A stretch of DNA of 64,000 nucleotides, from NCBI GenBank assembly GCA_013146195.2, contig CM028381.1, positions 60,208,744 to 60,272,743 of the forward strand, written 5' to 3'. A model generated the notes under the pieces. The model saw nothing but the letters and a program-made list of their open reading frames with translations. It ran no database searches and had not been told where the DNA came from. The position numbers and the translations under genes were made by a program. Numbering within the stretch: position 1 is the stretch's first letter; every line of letters begins with the position of its first letter. This DNA comes from Codonopsis lanceolata (Eukaryota; Streptophyta; Magnoliopsida; Asterales; Campanulaceae). Of this stretch, positions 33,560 to 44,087 are shown one piece after another.

Positions 33560-34310
33560 TTTTTTTTTTGTGGTTTCAATTAAATAGTCATATAAAAATT
33601 AAGATTCAATTTTTTTATTAAATACATATTTTGAAATCTCAAACTGTGAGTTAAATTTGAACAATACATACTCGTGAATATTTAAATTGAATTACATATT
33701 CTAAAATCTCAAACTGTGAGTTGAATTTGAAGGTTGGAACTCAAATAATGTTGTTTCGTAACATAGCCTATTCACTTGAGTTATGCAATGATACGAGATT
33801 AATTGTTATAAGGACAAGAAACCATGTTTTAGATGGTTAAGTTTTTTCAAATGACAATTATGGTGGTACTCTTTTGGTTCCAAGAATGTCACTAATACTA
33901 GTTGATCCTAAAATTTCTTTCAAATTCTAGATAAAACATTTTTTTGTTGATTATGTCTTACGCAATGTTTATGAATAAAAACCATGGTAAGTCATTGTCT
34001 AATATAAGACTCCATTTGAAAACATGTTTTTGGTTATCATCAGTTGTATGTAGCTTTGTCTAGAGTTACTATGTGATATTTATAGTTGCAATAGTCGTAC
34101 ATGGTGAACGAAAATTATTGTATATAAAAAGTATTCCAAAATTTATATTATTTTTTCAAATTTATAGGATTTTCTATATTTAATTTTACCGTTTATTATT
34201 ATTTTTATTTTGTTCATATTAAAAAAATTAATTACATATTATTCAACTTTAATTTAGTATCTAATTTTATACACATGTGCAATCCGTGCAATGCACTGGT
34301 ACATCACTAG
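33560..34310 (+). mobile_element. Helitron-like 3' arm, right
   Basis: It ends GGTACATCACTAG followed by T at 34311, with the subterminal motif CCGTGCAATGCACTGG. It is the inverted counterpart of 28717-29500. Both outer ends are therefore Helitron 3' termini facing outward. The 5' ends (TC) were not found. Confidence 0.6.
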
Positions 34311-35532
34311 TTAGGGACAATAATGGAGGAGTAGATGATGATTTCGGTTTTGGGTAGGTTTGTTAGGAAGTAATGGAGGGGTGAGTTGTTGAGGGAAATA
34401 TAATTGAGGGGTGTTATAGTGAAAATGGTGTACAATGGGAGTGAGGGGTAATGAGGTATTTTCACACATTAAATGGTTTTACGTTTAGGGATTTAGGTGT
34501 TACGTTTAGGCATTCTGTTATGTATGTACGTTGTCTTTTGATCATCCTTCATTTCATATTCTCATTGTTTTTTATCCATAAAATATATTTAGGATCAGAT
34601 CAGATATTTAATCGAATATATTAACTGGTAACGGATTCGAATATGAATTGACATACACTTGATCCATCGGGTTATCGGATCGGATCGACTATATAAGGTT
34701 TCAGATCGAATTCTAATATACATATATGTGATACATATCTGATTCATTAATAAGACTAATATAACCCATCAATCGATGAAAGAAAAATGTAGTTATTTGA
34801 ATAATGAGATGCTCTTTTCAAAAGTGATCCATGCGCCAATGGATGAGAGCTTTTTGGGAAACTTTTTGGATGCACTTAGACCAAGTTCATGGAGTATCTT
34901 ATATGCTCTTCATTCGATACTCAATCCATTAAAAACGAATTAAAAATATCATTTGATACCCGCAAGCTACTCAAACAAAAAACTCTTCTAACAAATTGGC
35001 ATAAACTATAATAATCTTTCTTACCCTACTATCTTTATCTCATAAGTCATAACTTCAAGGTTTGGAGAAAAATTCGTTTAGTATAAAAATGAGTCAAACC
35101 AAGTCTTTATTTATAGATACTCAACCACCTTTTTATTTTTGTGATTCACATTTGACACTTGGGAGATACTCCATTGTGCACAAGAATCCCTATAGATTTT
35201 GGATGAACCTACACATTTTGGATGATCATGGTCTTAGCATTTTATTTTTTTTCTCACTAGGCTTCTGAGCTCATCTCTCCTCCCCAATGGTTGAAGTTAT
35301 GCGATTGGGGGTGGAACATGAGAGAACTTCGAACAAGTTTTATCGTGTACTCCCTCCGTTTCGGTCCACATTCTATCTTAGGATATTTCACTTTCAAAAA
35401 TTAAGGCATACAAATGAAAAAATTGACAAAATTGGCCCGGTCATTGGGTAGGCCATGGGCTAGCCAGTTGGTCAGGTGTTTTGGGCGGGCTTGGGCTTTA
35501 GTTTTGGTTGCCCGATGAAATTTCGGGACGGC
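34311..35532. other. Non-coding DNA with partial Stowaway terminus
   Basis: No supported gene. The first ~70 bp ('agggacaataatggaggag') repeat a motif also present at about 30790-30815, next to the Helitron-like block. At 35349-35365 a Stowaway-type end (TACTCCCTCCGTTTCGG) is present without a matching right end, so that MITE is truncated. Confidence 0.45.
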
Positions 35533-36799
35533 TGTTAGTCCCAAAGGGCACAATAAAAAGCTAGAAGAGGGGGTTGAATAGCTTATTAGACACTTAAAAC
35601 CTTTAGTATACATTCCTAAAACAAACACTTGCAATCTATTGAAAAGATTGAAGTAGCGGAAGTCTTGTAAGGAAGACAGTTCAAGTCTGCCGGTGAAGTA
35701 CTAACGGTAGACTTTATTGAATACTCAAGTTTGCTGTTTGAAGCGATAAGTAAATTGATATGAAACAGTGTAAAGCAGTAAGTAACAGTAATGAAAGAAC
35801 ACAAGTATTTTGAGATAGTTCGCACTATAAAGAGTGCTACGTCCACCACCAAGGCAGTCAACCTTGGATTTAAATGTGCACTAAGTTTTCCACTAGTTCT
35901 ATTACAAAGAATTCCAATGGATCGTGTACAAAATATTTGACTTGTGTTTGGGGGTGGGAATTGAATATCTGGACAAACAGAATATTCAATGGTGCAGAAG
36001 AATAGTTAAAGAAACAACAATAAGAAGCAAAAGATAAAGTGTTGATCCAGATCTTCTTGTTGTTGTTGAGGACTTCGTTGATTAGTTTAAGATCTCTTGG
36101 ATGCACTGAGCATATAAGACTTTAATTATATTGTTGGAGAAATTCAGAGCATTGTGTTCTTCAGTCTTTAATGTCAGTATTTATAGCTGGGGCATTCTTG
36201 AGACCGTGTTTGGAGAAGACGAAGAGTAACAACTCTATTAGGTTGAATGCATTAAATGCATGGAGCTGACTTTGTAGATTTCATCTTCAATGATACTGAG
36301 CAAGGAATGGTAAAGAGTTGTTGCAACAACTGACAGGTGAGCAATCAGAGTTACAGACATGCAATAGTTGGTACAGACTGTAAGTGTTAGTTACTTTCTC
36401 ACTTTTCAGGAGGCGAAAGTCTTCATGCTTTTCGGAAAGCTGGATAGGCGTGTCTAAGAAGTCAAGAGTTGATAGAAGATTGGTTTAATTCAAATTCAAA
36501 CTGATAAAAGTCGAATTTAATTAATCCACTAAAAGCTTGATGACTCGACACGCCATGCTTGAGTAGGTGCAGACAAGGTATGCTGCTGGAAGTTGTATGA
36601 AGTCTTCCGGTGAAGCTTTTAGCTGAAGCCTTTAGCTGAAGTCTTCCACTGAACATGTGAAGCCTATAAAAACTATTCTAAGGCAAAGTTCTATACACAG
36701 TTACCACGCTAATTGATACGCAGCCCAATTAGACACTAAGCATAGAACATAATGTAATGTATGAGCAAATGTAAATCAAGATATAAATGAGAAACAACA
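35533..36799 (-). mobile_element. 3' LTR of second SIRE element
   Basis: 1,267 bp. The plus strand starts TGTTAGTCCC and ends GAGAAACAACA; in sense orientation it is TGTTGTTTCTC to GGGACTAACA. It includes 'gctagaagagggggttgaat' near its end, the motif shared with the solo LTR at 15189. A TATA box lies on the minus strand at 36185-36178 (TATAAATA). Confidence 0.8.
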
Positions 36800-36813
36800 A
36801 TCTCCTCCTATTT
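36800..36813 (-). other. Polypurine tract of SIRE element
   Basis: The minus strand reads AAATAGGAGGAGAT immediately before the LTR start TGTTGTTTC. It fixes the direction of the element. Confidence 0.7.
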
Positions 36814-37193
36814 GCATCTGGTCATCATTACTTACAAGTGAAGGCTATGAAAACTTTATGATAGATAATAGCATGTCAGAAAGTATTTTAGTTTTATAAC
36901 GGTAGACATGCCTCTATCAAAAAGAAAACACCTCAAGTGTAAAAGCTAATCTAAGTGCTTACAATAGAAGAGATGTAAAGAACAACACAGTGATTAGTAA
37001 TAAACAGTTCAAAATGGATTTAAACTGAATTTTTAAATTTTAAGCAGATATATGAAATTGAAATAACAAGAATTTAAACAGAAGATAATTTTTGAAAGAT
37101 AATAAGTTTCTGTATTCAAACGAGAAGTTTAATATTACAGAGTTTTCAAAAACTTTAGATGGATACAAAGGTTTAGGGAGAGAAAAATACGAG

Positions 37194-39954
37194 CTACCAC
37201 GGCCTTTTCCCTTTGCCTTTGTTTGCTTTGTCTGCTGCTTCTCTTTCTCTTCTTTGACGTTCAAGTTCTTCAACTCTTCTGTTGTACTTATCATCGGCAG
37301 AGGTAGGAGGTCTGGTGGAGCGAGAACGGTAGTCCAATTCTTCATGTAGTCTGTTGTTCTCCTCCATTAGAGTCTTGTTTATAGACCTCAGTTGTCTCTC
37401 CTCAGTGATGGCCAGATCACGATCACACTCGATATTGATCTTATCATGAGACGCGTTGAGAGGGATGTCGTTGAGCTCGAGAACATGAGGGCGGCTGCTT
37501 CCTAGATGAAGAGTTATGTGTAGAAGAGCTGGTAGAACAGAGTAGAGCAGAGTCTAACGCATTCCTTGCGTTGTTGAGCTTCCACGTTGATCTTGATATC
37601 AGTGGACTTGTGCTTCATCTCTCCAAACCTTGTCCACACATCCTCTTGAAATTGTCGAAGGATGGTGGCATTTCTGTCTGTTGCCTTAAACGTGGCAGTT
37701 GCAAGCTCAGCAGCAGCTGTGGAGATACTGGTAAGTTCTCCCAGTCTATCGTAGATAGCGTCCAAGCGGCTCATCATTTCGGGGTTGGCCGGTTGGGAAG
37801 GAGAAGGATCGAGGCCAATGTGTATGTGCTCAATGCCGGCAGAGGACGTGGCGTCAGCATACATTACAGGCCGGAAGGGTTGTTGGAGAGTTGGAGTGGC
37901 TGAGTTGGAAGAGAAGGAGTCGTGTGAGGGAAAGGTATGGGTAGAGGAGGAGTTTGATTTTGGAGGAGAGGGAGGAGGGGTTGGTGGATGGTCAAGTTCA
38001 ATATCAGTGTCGGAGTTGTCACTAACTATTGAGGGTTCTGGTAGGGGGTCGGTAGAGAAACAGAAGGATGGAGCAGGATAGAAAAGGGATTTGGGTTTAA
38101 TTGGGGTAGGTTGGGAAGAGGGTTGGGGAAAGAGATCTGCTACAGATGAAAGTTCAAATAAGAATTTCGAGGCAGTAGAGTCTAAGGGTGAATGGGAATG
38201 GTTTGGGATTGTTCGGATGGTGTAGTTTGGTTGGTTGGGTTACGAGGGGGTAAAGATGGGGTAGAAGGGTTTGGTGAGTAGTTAAAGGATGAAGAAGGGG
38301 TTGAAGAGGTTGATTTGGTAGGCTCCTCCTGGGTTTGTGGCTTTTCCTGAGGGATAGGCTCCTCCGGAGGGGTTGATTCCACATGAGTATATGACTCAGT
38401 AGGAAAGGATTGTGAAGGGGTAGAAGGTTGGGTATCGGCAGACTTCCTTTTCTGCCTTAGCAGCTGAATAGGAGGTTCAACTGCTTCATCGGCAGAGATG
38501 ACAGGGTCTGCTGGTGGCTGGGTCGGAAGACCTTTACGTAGTCGTCTACACTTAGGCTTGGGTGAAGGTGAGGGTTGGTCAGAAGAAGGTTTACATTTGG
38601 GTGTAGGGGATGGCTGGGGAGTGGAGGTTGTTGGTTCCGGGTTAGATGGCTGGGGAGTAGATGTATATATGTCAGCCGGCGGGAGCTGCCAGCGAGACTT
38701 GTCACGACCGGCCCGGTTCCTAGAATCCACAGCAACTGAAGCTCATCGATCTCTGCTTCTTGCCTTGTCTTCTCGGCTACATCAGCCTTTGTCGTGGCGA
38801 ATATGTCAGTCAAGACTTCCGTTTCATCTAGCGAGAAACAAGTCGCCTTAATGAACTTGACGACCTTAGCCCGTTTGAGAATGTGTTCTGATTCCTCGGC
38901 TAGGTCTTTGGCCTCTTGATAGATATCACGACCAACGGTAGAGGTCACCTTTTTAAATCTTTCCATGGCTGCACGGATAGTAGCACTGGCCGCATCATAC
39001 GCGTCCATGTCGAACCGTGTCACCATAATTGGAGTGGGGTTGGTTATTTTTGCAGCAGCAATACCTGGAAGCCCTCTTTGCTGCCTTCGCTTGTTCTCCT
39101 ACTCAATGTATTTGTTGAAGAAGTTGTTCGTTAGCTGCCTGTCTTTTGACACTTTGGTCACCTCATTTTTGTGAACGCCAGACTTGATTTTTTGCTTGTC
39201 CATTAGCAAGGTGTTGATTAGCCTGACAAAGGGCCTTTTGTTGGTAGGGTTGTCCTTCACATATGATATGTATTTGCGAAGTTCGTTGAAGATGATGGCT
39301 CCATAGTTGAGGCGAAACTTCTGGTGAATGGTGATGGAGAGGTTGAGTTGTTAGGCGATGAACATATCATGGACCCCGTTCTTGAACAGCAGACATTTGT
39401 CTAGCAGATGGCTAGAAGCGATAGCGTCGAGGAAAGAGGTTCCTCGGCATTTTGCCTTAAGGTTCCCTTGGAGTGTTGGTTCCCTCATTGCTTCCAGGCT
39501 TTGTCGGCCTCGGCTGATGGAAAGTTCCATGTCTCAAGCCATAATGAGCATCAGATGACCTTGGATATCACCTTGGCAGACAGAGAGAAGGGAAGACCAC
39601 GAATCCATCCACGGATGACTGATGGAGTTTTCTGGTTGATTTTCATTCACTGGTAGAACTCTTCAGCGAGAAGGATGTTATAGTCTTCATTGTGGAGACA
39701 GAAGAGGGGGAGAATCCCGGACTCGTTCATGTCATCACACATCTTGGCTCTGACAGCGAATGTGCGGGCAAGCCGTGCGTAGGTCGATGCATCTTTGGCG
39801 AGAGAATACATCTTAGGTTCCGAGGTTGAATGATATCATGAGCAGTCAGAAACAGAGGAAACCCAGGGACGTTGACGAAGGGGCTAGGGTGAATGACGCT
39901 TTCTGGGTCAAGCACCTTCGTTTTGCCAGTGTTGGATTTTGCAGATGTTTTCAC
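37194..39954 (-). pseudogene. SIRE ORF3, longer copy with C-terminal coiled coil, broken
   Basis: The minus-strand frame starts near 39954 (SNTGKTKVLDPESVIHPSPF, FVNVPGFPLFLTAHDI) and is homologous to the ORF3 remnant at 3345-2218. The middle (39026-38457) reads TRFDMDAYDAASATI and RDIYQEAKDLAEESEHILKR. A Pro/Ser/Thr-rich stretch of about 200 residues follows (38730-38182), then a charged C-terminal coiled coil (ERQLRSINKTLMEENNRLHE, RVEELERQRREREAADKANK) ending at a stop at 37194-37196. The full product would be about 900 residues. Frameshifts occur after HDI, in the centre and near 38180. Function unknown; the large size, Pro-rich region and coiled coil are typical of plant SIRE ORF3 or env-like proteins. 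Confidence 0.65.
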
Positions 39955-40495
39955 CTACAAAAGACATTTTCAGAAATTAGGGCTTTTCTTCTGACTGAAC
40001 AAACAACCAAAGATTTCATTTTTAAGAAGTAAAATAAAATTCCAGATGAAAAATTTGAAACCCTTGAATGTTTGGATAGATAAAACAGAGAAACAATAAC
40101 ATAAGATTTCTTAGAAAAAAATGAGTGTCCAATAGTATAGAGAAAACTGTTAGATTCACGGTTTTGAAATGAACAACAATGGCGGAAACCGTCCACATAC
40201 GCAAAGGGTCCTTTCGGATTCCTCAATAAAGTGACTCAAAAGAAGAAATACTAAGCATAAATCAATGGATAGTAAACTAAAGAGTAATGAAAAGCTTACC
40301 ATTCTTTGTTGTAAGGAAGAGAAAGCGGATAATAGTTGAAGAGAGAGAGAGAGAGAGAGAGAGAAGCTGGGTTGTAGAAGAGAAAGGGTTTAGTAGAGAG
40401 AAATTGAGAGAGAGGGTTCGTAAAGAAGAGTTTTGGAAAGAAGCGGTTCAAAGTATATTTAAAGGAGAGAAAAAATCCTTTTAAAGCGAAAAGTT
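39955..40495. other. ORF3 leader region of second SIRE element
   Basis: Non-coding and homologous to 3361-3950. It contains a GA microsatellite at about 40334-40364 and is cut by the gap. Confidence 0.55.
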
Positions 40496-40595
40496 NNNNN
40501 NNNNNNNNNNNNNNNNNNNNNNNNNNNNNNNNNNNNNNNNNNNNNNNNNNNNNNNNNNNNNNNNNNNNNNNNNNNNNNNNNNNNNNNNNNNNNNN
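40496..40595. other. Assembly gap (100 N)
   Basis: A second run of exactly 100 Ns. The SIRE element on one side has no continuation on the other, so a contig join of unknown distance lies here. Confidence 0.99.
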
Positions 40596-40855
40596 TCATA
40601 AACCACCGCAGGTTGGAGGTGCCGAAATAGGTGTTAATGCTTTGGGACGAGTCGAGTACCACGTTCCCTAACATTAACGGTGTCTAGCACCGCCATCCAT
40701 GCCAATGCTCGCCATTGGCATAGAATTCTTGGACAATGGGCACTACGGCTGCCCTTGGCGGAGAATCTATTAAAAGCTCCCACCTAGGGCTATCGGATTG
40801 GGACAGGAGCCAAATTCATCACTTTGAATCCCCTTTGGGCACCAAGGACTTGGAG
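40596..40855. other. Unassigned sequence before LTR C
   Basis: 260 bp with no recognised gene or element end. It flanks the 3' end (minus sense) of LTR C and shows no PBS, so LTR C is not a 5' LTR on this side. Confidence 0.4.
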
Positions 40856-43548
40856 TGTGGCACTCGGGATTCCAATGCGAAACCCCAAGTGGACGCCCAA
40901 ATATACACAAGTAAGCATGCTTAAGTAGGATAATAAAAAATTCATGTGGCGCAACATCGCATACAAACAACAACTCGGCTACACTTGGCGGAAAATAACA
41001 AAATAAACAAGTCATCGGCGACTTACAGAGGAACCCAACAACTACTCCTACAATTTTAACACATGCTTATAAAAACCTCAATGGCCACAACATGCGGGAG
41101 ACAACAACAACAATAATATTTTAAAAAGAGTGTTAAGCGGAAGAAAGCGTAGTGAACCAATACTATATAAACAAGCTCGACATATAAGTCGGCATACAAA
41201 AGATTATAAGTATCAAGTCATCATTAAGTTACACAACAACAAAAACCCCAAAGTCAAGTCTAGGTGACTTGTTTCCCAACGTCCTTGCCAAAACAAAAGT
41301 CTAATTACAAATCCCAAAAGAACAACCTTCAGCTCGCAACAACCAACGCGGGTAAGGCGAATCTAGCGAAAAAGTCTCCTTGGCTCGGATCTAAGGAAAA
41401 CAAAGCAAACAAATAGGGTAAGAGACTGAAGTTACTAAAATGCATGTTCATGTTATAGCATGGCATTTATTACAATTATGGTGTACATGATCATCATATA
41501 GCACTTAGCACATTATTCACGTAAGTGCGTAAAATAAATCATACAAGTAGGATATGATATAGTCAAGGCCGCTTCATAGCTCCTGCAATAAACTTTATTA
41601 TACTGGATCGTGCCACATCGATGCTTTGTGACTACATCGACTTTTATCGAGAACCTACTCGATTTAGATAGCAGCCAATGGCGCACGTATTGATACGCAA
41701 GGGGCTACTTCCCCATTGCGACCAACAATGGAGGTGTGTGTGAGGTCCCAGTGCGGCGATCCATAGCGACCACGAATCTCACAATTCGTGAAGGTGATGC
41801 ATCGTCCCACCACGGCGTAATAAACAAACCAAATAATGCCAAGCTGGACTCAATGTGATGCACAAGTAGGTATTTACTCAGTAAAATTCGAATTCGACAA
41901 AGAGCGAACTCATCAGGCCAAGTAGGTTATTAATCTCTACCATAAATCATGTCAAGGCAATTAATTGCTCAAAACAAATCTTTCATAACAACTTGTTGCA
42001 AAAACAATTAAGCTAAGCTCATACTTGAGTAAACCCGATCAAGCGGTGTCCAAACTTCGTAGGGATTGAAATTAGAGTTCAACATGTTCAAATCTTCCCT
42101 GAAGTCGACTGGTTGAGTCTTTACTCTAAATTCCCAATTTTGGAGAAATTGAAGCTATGTGCTTCTTAACCCAACCTAGGCCATTTCTAAGTTCAACTAG
42201 GTTACAAGTTCACCAAGGCATGGCAATGTGATTCATATTCATCATAGGTTCCAATTTTGAGGATAGAACACATAACAACTTCACAATATCATGTAGGCTT
42301 AAATTAGGGCATTCTCATATAGCACTTCTTCAAGCAACACATATAATACATGTTTCTAACATGTTCATAATCTTAAATAGGCAAGATGAAAGAGTATTAC
42401 AACCTTTAATAACCATAAAATCCTCCTATACATGCTCTAGCAAGTTCATACTTTCAAAATACAAGAAGAAGGCATAGGAAGCATATATGTGCCCTCATTG
42501 ACCTCATACATCATAAGCTTTGTTTCCTTAGGGTCAATGAGAACTAAAACAAAAAGAATAAAGAAGTAACTTACCTGTATTCTACACCCAAGAAAGTAAA
42601 GAAGAAAACTATTCGGTTGAAAGTGATCTACTCTTCAAGTTCTACACTTCTTATGGAGGTGGCTTGAGCAAATGAGTGAAGGATCATGGAGGACCAAGAA
42701 GAAAGCTTCAAGAAGCCATGGGAGAATCTTGGAGAAGAGGAATCTCGTTTTTGGAGAGTGAGGGAGAGAAATGAGGTCTCTACATCGATTTGTGGCTTAA
42801 GAATGGTCAAAATGTGAGTGGGACAAGTGTCAACACAATGTGGTCTCCTTAAATCTGATTTTTTGTAGCTTAATTGTTCATTAAAGCCCTCTTAATCCAC
42901 TCTTAAGACTTATTAGAGATGTTAGGACATAAGTAAGGAGGGTTAGGGAGGTTTAGGTGGGGTTTAGAAAAGGTTTTGAATAGGAGTTTAGGAGCAAAAA
43001 TCGTAAAAAGCACAAAAGCAGGGAAAAGCAGTTCGGGGGACCTTGCGGTCGCATGGTCCCCATATACCCTTCCGCATCCTCCCGAGGATGCTCAACACAC
43101 AATTTTCTGTCCACCTTGCGGGGGCAAGGTCATTCCACCTTGCGAGGGCAAGCCAAGCGAGACCCAAAAAATGGCTCAAAACTCAACCTAAAAGACCCCC
43201 AAACACTTAGCCAAATCAATGGGGTTTCAAACCCCAACAAAACTGAGTTTAAAGCTCATCACAAGTACCCTCAAAAAACACCGAACAATCCAAACGAAGG
43301 AGGGAAAGAAGGAAAACTAAACAAGCAATCGAACCGGCGATTCAACAAGCATGCATACATGATTCTAAACATGTTAAGAGCTTCAATGAAGGACTTATGA
43401 ATAATTCTAAAACATTTATGGACTAAGTAAACATGCTCACAAGCAATATGAATGCATGAACACAAGCAATGAATGGCTAGGGTGCCACATGGAGAGCTTG
43501 GACGTGTACCGTTCTGATGCCTCGTAGGACACGAATCGGGTGATGTCA
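40856..43548 (-). mobile_element. Tekay-related LTR (family C)
   Basis: In minus sense it starts TGACATCACCCGATTC at 43548, comparable to TGTAAGATCCCGATTC of family A, and ends GGAATCCCGAGTGCCACA at 40856. Internal blocks shared with families A and B include 'agtcatcggcgac' at about 41010 and the palindromic motif at 41771-41790. Length 2,693 bp, shorter than families A and B. No TSD (TGGAG against AAATT) and no PBS, so it is either a 3' LTR or a solo LTR with decayed flanks. Confidence 0.6.
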
Positions 43549-43840
43549 AAATTTTGCTCTTCCTCTGGCGGGGGCCGAGGGAGGCCACCGTATTTCTACG
43601 CTTGCACGAACATTTTGTTTGATTTATAAAATTTAAAAACTAAAGGTTTAGCGAATAAAAATGTAAAAATGCGTTTTTAAATTTTTAAAATTAAAAATTT
43701 ATTCTAAGCATGCAAAAATTTATCTCATCGTTGAAAATTTTCTAGCACCCTAGCATGCAAATATTTTACGTAAAAAAATTAAAGAGGGTGATAGTGTTAC
43801 TTGTTTGCAGCCTAAATGGAGTGAGTGCAGCCGAAGTTTG
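43549..43840. other. AT-rich spacer
   Basis: No gene. A purine-rich stretch on the minus strand next to LTR C (AGAGGAAGAGCAAAA) could be a polypurine tract, but no internal element sequence follows. Confidence 0.4.
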
Positions 43841-44087
43841 TGTAAAACCCTGAAATGTTGCTTGCATGTGTTATGCATGAATTCATATCTTTATAATCAT
43901 CATGAATATGTTTATTTAGCTCCCGTACATGTTTAGAGTCAATAACATGATCATTGACGTTGTTTGAGATGCACGTGTGCATTTTTCTTTCGCGAGATGC
44001 TTTGAATCTCGGGTTTATGTTTTATGTGATTAACACATGGATAATTGTTGGAGGGCATTTAAAACATCATTAACATGCCTTGGTTAT
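43841..44087 (+). mobile_element. First 247 bp of a Tekay LTR (family B)
   Basis: It starts TGTAAAACCCTGAAATG and follows the start of the 3' LTR at 55619 up to 'catgccttggttat', then is interrupted by the start of LTR A at 44088. The continuation expected after a simple insertion ('tggttagatgc') is not found at the far side, so a rearrangement followed. Confidence 0.75.

Larger units (their letters stand above)
35533..40495 (-). mobile_element. Second SIRE-type element, 3' half (minus)
   Basis: In minus sense the region runs from the gap at 40495 through an ORF3 leader and ORF3 to a polypurine tract (36813-36800) and a 3' LTR (36799-35533). Leader and ORF3 align with 2218-3950. Pol is missing because the assembly gap cuts the element. 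No TSD can be tested because the 5' end is absent. Confidence 0.8.

Noticed and set aside
38182..38730. Pro/Ser/Thr-rich protein that might be a host cell-wall protein
   Set aside because: No signal peptide; it continues the SIRE ORF3 between its middle domain and coiled coil, next to a SIRE polypurine tract and LTR.
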